From Jatrophihabitans sp. (GTDB taxonomy: Bacteria; Actinomycetota; Actinomycetes; Mycobacteriales; Jatrophihabitantaceae), in contig JAOPVG010000173.1 of assembly GCA_025966255.1 (NCBI GenBank), positions 1 through 17,300 on the forward strand: DNA of 17,300 bases, in the 5' to 3' direction. How positions within the stretch are numbered: the first letter of the stretch is position 1; each line of letters starts with the position of its first letter. The notes under the pieces were generated by a model. It was not told the DNA's origin. It saw only the letters and a list, made by a program, of their open reading frames with translations, and did no database searches. Below, piece after piece: positions 13,415-17,300 of this stretch. The position numbers and the translations under genes are program-made.

Positions 13415-15899
13415 CGACCGGCTCCCCAGCCTCGTCACTCGCGGTCAGGTCGATGTCGGCGCTGATGCCCCAGTCGTGGTCGCCGTCGGGGTCGTCGAAC
13501 ACCTGCCGCACCCGCCAGGTGTCCTCACCCGGCTCGATGTGCAGCAGCGCGGGATTGCGAGCGTCGCCGCCGGTACCCATCCGGTCGTACTCGGCGAAGT
13601 AGCCCTCGATCGCCTCGCGCCACAGCTCGGCGTCCCAGCCGGCGTCGGCGTCGAGCGAACCAAGCTCGTCGTAGCGGCGCAACGCGGCCAACTCGACCCG
13701 GCGGAACATCGCGTTACGGACGAGCACGGTGAAGGCCCGCACGTTGCCCGTCAGCGTCACCGGCACGGCCACCTCGACAACGCCGGCCGTCACCTCAGTG
13801 CCGGCCGTCAGCTGCTCCCACTCGTCGAGCAGGCTCGAGTCGACCTGGCGTACGAGCGCCCCGAGCCACTCGGTGATGTCGGTGAGTTCCTCCGTGCGGA
13901 CGGAGTCGGGAACGCTCGAGCGAAGCGCCCGATACGCGTCGGACAGGTAACGCAGCACCAGCCCCTCGCTCCGCGTCAGCCCGTAGAAGGCGACGTACTC
14001 GGTGAACGTCATCGCCCGTTCCCACATGTCCCGCACGACCGACTTCGGCGACAGCTGGTCCTCGTTCAACCACGGATGGGTCTGCCGGTAGATCGCGAAC
14101 GCACCGGTGAGCAACTCGTCCAGGGGCTTCGGGTGCGTGACGTCGTTGAGCAGCTCCATCCGTTCCTCGTACTCGATGCCATCGGCCTTCATCGCCGCGA
14201 CGGCCTCGCCCCGCGCCGCGTGCTCCTGCGCCCGCAGCACCTGACGCGGATCCTCCAACGTCGACTCCAGCACCGACACGACGTCCAAGGCATAGGTCTC
14301 GGACTCGGAATCGAGGAGGTCGAGCGCGGCCAGTGCGAACGTCGACAACGGCTGGTTGAGCGCGAAGTTCAGGGGTAGGTCCGTGGTCAATCGCACGCGG
14401 CGGCCCAGCTCGTCCGGCTCATCGAGACGCTCGACGACGCCCGCGGCCAGCAACGCCCGGTAGGCGCGCACGGCGTCGCGTACCTGACCGCGGCGCGCGC
14501 CCGGCGGCGTGTGGTTGCCCAGGATCAGGTTGCGCATCGCGTTGAAGGCATCCCCTGGGCGGGCGATCACGTTGAGCACCATCGCCGGCGTCACCGCGAA
14601 TTGCGGCGTCAACGACTCGGGCTGCGAACTCAGCAGCCGGTCGTGGGTGTTCTTGCTCCACGACACGAAGCCGTCCGGCGGCTTCTTCCGCACGATCCGA
14701 CGCAGCTTCTTCACGTCGTCGCCGGCCTTGGCGACCAGCTTCGCGTTCTCGACCTCGTACTCCGGCGCCTGGACGACGACGGTGCCCGCCGTGTCGAATC
14801 CGGCCCGGCCGGCGCGTCCGGCGATCTGATGGAACTCGCGCACCTGCAGCTGTCGGGTGCGCTGCCCGTCGTACTTGCTGAGCGCCGCGAAGACGACGGT
14901 GCGGATCGGCACGTTGATGCCCACGCCGAGGGTGTCCGTGCCGCAGATGACCTTCAGCAGGCCGGCCTGCGCGAGCTGCTCGACGAGCCGGCGGTACTTC
15001 GGCAGCATGCCCGCGTGATGCACACCGATGCCGTGCCGGACGAGCCGCGAGAGCACCTTCCCGAACCCGGCGTTGAACCGGAACGCGCCGATCGCCTCGG
15101 CGATGGTGTCCTTCTCCGCCCGGGTCGCGACGTTGATGCTCGTCAGCGCCTGCGCGTGCTCGAGGGCGGCCGCCTGGGTGAAGTGGACGACGTAGATCGG
15201 GGCCTGGCCGCTCGTCAGCAGATCGCTGATCGTCTCGTGCAGGGGAGTGACCTCGTAGTAGTGGTGCAGCGGCACGGGGCGCTCGTCCGCCGTGACGATG
15301 GTCGTGTCCCGCCCGGTGCGGCGCGTGAGGTCGGCCGCCAGTTCGCTCACGTCGCCCAGCGTCGCCGACATGATGAGGAACTGGGCTCGGTTCAGTTCGA
15401 GCAGCGGCACCTGCCAGGCCCAGCCCCGATCCGGGTCGGCGTAGTAGTGGAACTCGTCCATGATCACGACGCCGAGATCGCTCTCGGCGCCGGCGCGCAG
15501 CGCGACGTTGGCGAGGATCTCGGCGGTGCAGCACAGGATGGGCGCATCGGCGTTGACGGCGGCGTCGCCGGTCATCATGCCGACGTTGTCCGAGCCGAAT
15601 ACCGCGCACAGTGCGAAGAACTTCTCGCTGACGAGGGCCTTGATCGGCGCTGTGTAGACGGAGCGGACACCGGCGGCCAGCGCGAAGTAGTGGGCCGCGA
15701 CGGCGACCAGCGATTTCCCGGATCCGGTCGGCGTGGCCAGCACGACGTTGTTGCCGGTGACGAGCTCGAGGATCGCTTCGTCCTGGGCCGGGTAGAGGAC
15801 GAGGCCCTGCTGGACGACCCAGGCGGTGAAGGACGCATACAGCTCGTCCGGGTCGGCCGGAGCGTCACCCACGAGCGCGGTGGTGAGCGTGCTCGTCAT
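13386..15899 (-). CDS. DEAD/DEAH-box (Ski2-like) helicase with DUF3516-type C-terminus
   Basis: This is a superfamily 2 ATP-dependent RNA or DNA helicase of 837 residues. Helicase domain 1 has Walker A ATPTGSGKS (55-63), TAPIKAL (83-89), the Walker B box DEFH (148-151) and SAT (178-180). Domain 2 has HHAGMLP (294-300), TDTLGVGINVP (321-331) and motif VI HQIAGRAGRAG (357-367). The DEFH box and motif VI are of the Ski2/Mtr4/HelY kind. The remaining 450 residues lack a recognisable enzyme and match the DUF3516 arrangement known from actinobacterial helicases. The preferred start is the ATG at 15899 (MTSTLTTALVGDAP); the frame stays open 25 codons upstream. The exact target is unknown. Confidence 0.92.
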   Translation of the reverse strand: MTSTLTTALVGDAPADPDELYASFTAWVVQQGLVLYPAQDEAILELVTGNNVVLATPTGSGKSLVAVAAHYFALAAGVRSVYTAPIKALVSEKFFALCAVFGSDNVGMMTGDAAVNADAPILCCTAEILANVALRAGAESDLGVVIMDEFHYYADPDRGWAWQVPLLELNRAQFLIMSATLGDVSELAADLTRRTGRDTTIVTADERPVPLHHYYEVTPLHETISDLLTSGQAPIYVVHFTQAAALEHAQALTSINVATRAEKDTIAEAIGAFRFNAGFGKVLSRLVRHGIGVHHAGMLPKYRRLVEQLAQAGLLKVICGTDTLGVGINVPIRTVVFAALSKYDGQRTRQLQVREFHQIAGRAGRAGFDTAGTVVVQAPEYEVENAKLVAKAGDDVKKLRRIVRKKPPDGFVSWSKNTHDRLLSSQPESLTPQFAVTPAMVLNVIARPGDAFNAMRNLILGNHTPPGARRGQVRDAVRAYRALLAAGVVERLDEPDELGRRVRLTTDLPLNFALNQPLSTFALAALDLLDSESETYALDVVSVLESTLEDPRQVLRAQEHAARGEAVAAMKADGIEYEERMELLNDVTHPKPLDELLTGAFAIYRQTHPWLNEDQLSPKSVVRDMWERAMTFTEYVAFYGLTRSEGLVLRYLSDAYRALRSSVPDSVRTEELTDITEWLGALVRQVDSSLLDEWEQLTAGTEVTAGVVEVAVPVTLTGNVRAFTVLVRNAMFRRVELAALRRYDELGSLDADAGWDAELWREAIEGYFAEYDRMGTGGDARNPALLHIEPGEDTWRVRQVFDDPDGDHDWGISADIDLTASDEAGEPVVSVTDVGSF

Positions 15900-15937
15900 C
15901 CTCGGAGTGTGGCACCTGGCCAATCGCTGCTCGGACA

Positions 15938-15962
15938 CCGGTTCGCAGACCGTGCGAACCGG
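15938..15962. repeat. Perfect inverted repeat between the helicase and the 53-residue gene
   Basis: CCGGTTCGCA (15938-15947) and TGCGAACCGG (15953-15962) are exact reverse complements across 5 bases. The repeat lies 38 bases downstream of the small gene's stop and 38 bases upstream of the helicase start, both on the minus strand. It may be a terminator for the first gene or an operator for the second. The arm order is the reverse of the LexA-type CGAAC-N4-GTTCG box. Confidence 0.8.
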
Positions 15963-16000
15963 CCGCGGAACCAAGAAGCCCGGAATCCTGGACCGGCCGG

Positions 16001-16162
16001 TCAGTCAATCAGGGCGGACATCTCGCGTATCTGCTGCGCGCGAGCGAGCCGCTCCTGGGCGAAGGCGACGGCATCGCCGAGATGTGAGAACCGGTGCGTC
16101 TGGTCGCCGCTCGTGACCTCGAAGCCGGCGCCGGTCATTCTGATCTGCACTGTCTTCGGCAT
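16001..16162 (-). CDS. Small conserved-looking protein of 53 residues
   Basis: This is a short reading frame with good coding character. It begins MPKTVQIRMTGAGFEVTS and continues with GDQTHRFSHLGDAVAFAQERL. The pattern of a beta hairpin followed by a helix recalls DUF2188-type small proteins, but I cannot assign the family with certainty. GGAG lies 9 bases before the ATG at 16162; in-frame ATGs at 16171 and 16177 are alternatives. The gene lies on the helicase strand, about 100 bases upstream of it, with a perfect inverted repeat between them. No function can be given. Confidence 0.62.
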   Translation of the reverse strand: MPKTVQIRMTGAGFEVTSGDQTHRFSHLGDAVAFAQERLARAQQIREMSALID

Positions 16163-16205
16163 GGCGCTCATCTCCATCGTCGCGGTCCCACTCGCGGGGG
16201 CTCAC

Positions 16206-16415
16206 CTATACGTCGAACACAGCGCGGCGAATTCGACATGCCTCGGGCTCAATAGTTCGGGAGCGGCGTCGATCGATGCCATGGAGAAAGTCCTCGAAAA
16301 ATCCGGGAGGCGGTGTCGGATCGGGCCGAGGCGTTCGTAGAAGGGGGGAGCGGCCGCCCACGAGGAGCGCCCCGAAGGAGAAGGAGACTGCGATCATGAG
16401 ACTGACGATCAACAT
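16206..16415 (-). CDS. Doubtful small membrane protein (69 residues)
   Basis: From an ATG at 16415 the frame encodes a hydrophobic N-terminus, MLIVSLMIAVSFSFGALLVGG, then a Pro/Arg-rich tail. It could be a small one-pass membrane protein. However, the hydrophobic part is the complement of the purine-rich ribosome site and first codons of the plus-strand DHFR remnant, and third-position GC is poor in the second half. It may therefore be an accidental frame. Apart from it, 16163-16395 holds nothing recognisable. Confidence 0.25.
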   Translation of the reverse strand: MLIVSLMIAVSFSFGALLVGGRSPLLRTPRPDPTPPPGFFEDFLHGIDRRRSRTIEPEACRIRRAVFDV

Positions 16416-16577
16416 GCCCCATCGTCGGTGCCTTGAACACAACGCCGAAGTACGTCGCATCGAACACGCTCACCGAACCGCGCCGGGCCGACACGACCGT
16501 CCTGTCCGACGACCTCGCGACTGACCTGGTGGTTACTCGAGAACGACTTCGTCGACGAGATGAATCTGCTCATTGGC
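16396..16577 (+). pseudogene. Decayed dihydrofolate-reductase-family (RibD C-terminal-like) gene
   Basis: Three short blocks in three reading frames, in the right order, match different parts of this family. An ATG at 16396, with the strong site AAGGAGAAGGAGA at 16375-16388, gives MRLTINM, like the usual first strand. From 16433 another frame gives LNTTPKYVASNTLTEP followed by RRADTTVLSDDLATDL, the family's central 'PKYV-S-TL' and 'TTVL-DLA' segment. From 16530 a third frame gives WLLENDFVDEMNLLI, the 'LLE-DLVDEL-LL' helix. A complete gene would be about three times longer, so the catalytic loop before PKYV, the GS motif and the C-terminal PVVLG strand have been deleted. This enzyme type commonly accompanies YCII and ECF genes, which supports the reading. 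Confidence 0.68.
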
Positions 16578-16617
16578 CATCCACGACGACGGCCCCAAGC
16601 ACAGGAGACGATGCGAG

Positions 16618-16941
16618 ATGCAGTATCTAATTTCCGTGATCGATGACAGGAGCAATCCCGGCAGCACGGACCGCCAGCCTGCCATCAGCGCGTTCAACGA
16701 ACGACTGATCGCCGAGGGCTACTGGGTTTTCGCGGGCGGACTCGCAGACACCACCGCGGCCACGGTCATCGACAACCGGGGCGAGCAGGCGGTGTTCAGC
16801 GACGGGCCGTTCGTGGAGTCGAAGGAGTACCTTGCCGGCGTTTGGGTGTGGGAGGCCCCCGATCTGGATGTGGCGCTCAAGCTCGCTACCGAGGCGTCGA
16901 AGATCTGCGATCGGAAGATCGAGGTGCGGCCGTTCCTGTGA
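16618..16941 (+). CDS. YCII-related (DGPF domain) protein
   Basis: This small alpha/beta protein of 107 residues belongs to the YCII/DGPF family. The opening MQYLISVIDDR strand, the FNERLIAEGYWVFAGGLAD helix-turn and the defining motif SDGPFVESKEYLAGVWVWE (61-79) are present. A final helix (DLDVALKLATEAS) and strand (KIEVRPF) follow. The family's biochemical activity is not established. The ATG at 16618 is preceded by GGAGACGATGCGAG. Its TGA overlaps the GTG of the following sigma-factor gene (GTGA), giving translational coupling. This is the standard DGPF-ECF42 pairing. Confidence 0.93.
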   Translation: MQYLISVIDDRSNPGSTDRQPAISAFNERLIAEGYWVFAGGLADTTAATVIDNRGEQAVFSDGPFVESKEYLAGVWVWEAPDLDVALKLATEASKICDRKIEVRPFL

Positions 16942-17300
16942 ACAGGGCCGACGTGCGGGAGGCGATCACCCAGGCCCACCACGAGGAGTGGGCCCGGGTG
17001 GTCGCCTCCCTGACCCGGCGTTTCGGTGACCTCGACATTGCCGAGGAGGCGGCGGCCGAGGCGTTCGCGACCGCCGTCCACCGGTGGCCGGCCGACGGCG
17101 TACCCCCCAACCCCGGCGCCTGGCTGACCACCACCGCCAACCGCAAGGCCATCGACCGGATCCGGCGCGAGAACAAGCGCGACGACAAGCAGACGGAGGC
17201 TCAGCTGTTGTACAACGACGAGCCGCGGGAGCCTCTCGACGCCGTCAGTGCCATCGACGACGAGCGCCTCCGGCTGATCTTCACCTGCTGTCACCCGGCG
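16938..17300 (+). CDS. ECF42-type RNA polymerase sigma factor (3' end outside window)
   Basis: A GTG at 16938 opens a frame without stop to the right edge, giving 121 residues. Region 2 is clear: WARVVASLTRRFGDLDIAEE is followed by AAAEAFATAVHRWP and then PGAWLTTTANRKAIDRIRR. The segment ends with DERLRLIFTCCHPA, the hallmark junction into region 4 of the ECF42/DUF6596 group. In the known family a long TPR-like C-terminal extension follows and replaces a separate anti-sigma factor. The gene is coupled to the upstream DGPF gene by a 4-base overlap. Targets are usually the DGPF genes themselves. The C-terminus cannot be examined. Confidence 0.9.
   Translation, partial: MNRADVREAITQAHHEEWARVVASLTRRFGDLDIAEEAAAEAFATAVHRWPADGVPPNPGAWLTTTANRKAIDRIRRENKRDDKQTEAQLLYNDEPREPLDAVSAIDDERLRLIFTCCHPA

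Noticed and set aside
15938..15962. LexA/SOS box
   Set aside because: Mycobacterial LexA sites have CGAAC then GTTCG with a 4-base centre. Here the half-sites are in the opposite order and further apart.
14511..16340. 609-codon plus-strand open frame opposite the helicase
   Set aside because: It is fully antisense to the helicase motifs, has an Arg/His/Asp-rich composition without a recognisable domain, and extends through the small gene.
1..17300. Mobile element, CRISPR array, tRNA or rRNA
   Set aside because: No transposase, integrase, spaced direct repeats, cloverleaf or rRNA-like sequence was seen on reading both strands. The window looks like a chromosomal backbone.

Overview
The window is very GC-rich, with strong G/C preference at third codon positions, GTG starts and many ATGA or GTGA gene overlaps. 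Together with the gene content (UfaA1-type methyltransferase plus DUF1295, RskA-type anti-sigma factor, EthA/MymA-type monooxygenase, mycobacterial-style citrate synthase, PF13796-type sensor domain, ECF42/DGPF pair) this points to a chromosomal segment of a high-GC actinomycete, probably near the mycolata. I cannot name the genus. No phage, IS, tRNA, rRNA or CRISPR was seen.

Layout. (i) 2-2061, plus strand: a fatty-acyl methyltransferase of the cyclopropane synthase family, cut by the left edge, translationally coupled to a DUF1295 membrane protein. (ii) 2082-6474, minus strand: an unusually tight run read as hmgA (homogentisate dioxygenase), fahA (fumarylacetoacetase), ECF sigma factor, membrane anti-sigma factor and M50B-like membrane metalloprotease. 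The two catabolic genes overlap by 4 bases, only 3 bases separate fahA from the sigma gene, and sigma and anti-sigma overlap by 4 bases. (iii) 6488-6565: a nested inverted repeat separating this run from gltA. (iv) 6569-9389, minus strand: citrate synthase, a hotdog thioesterase, an ABM-fold small protein and a stand-alone sensor domain without a kinase. (v) 9465-12655: an EthA/MymA-like flavin monooxygenase and an SRPBCC protein on minus, divergent from an aldo/keto reductase on plus. (vi) 12758-15899: an HD-domain protein whose 3' end overlaps a convergent Ski2-like helicase with a DUF3516-type C-terminus. (vii) 16001-17300: a 53-residue minus-strand protein, the decayed remains of a dihydrofolate-reductase-family gene, a YCII/DGPF protein and the start of an ECF42-type sigma factor running off the right edge.

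How the parts may work together. hmgA and fahA give two of the three steps from homogentisate to fumarate and acetoacetate. The intervening maleylacetoacetate isomerase is not in the window. The sigma, anti-sigma and protease genes look like a self-contained membrane-signalling cassette transcribed with this aromatic catabolic operon, which is the most interesting arrangement here. The right-hand DGPF/ECF42 operon is a second, unrelated sigma-factor module, and its usual third partner (a RibD_C/DHFR-like enzyme) has been reduced to fragments in three frames.
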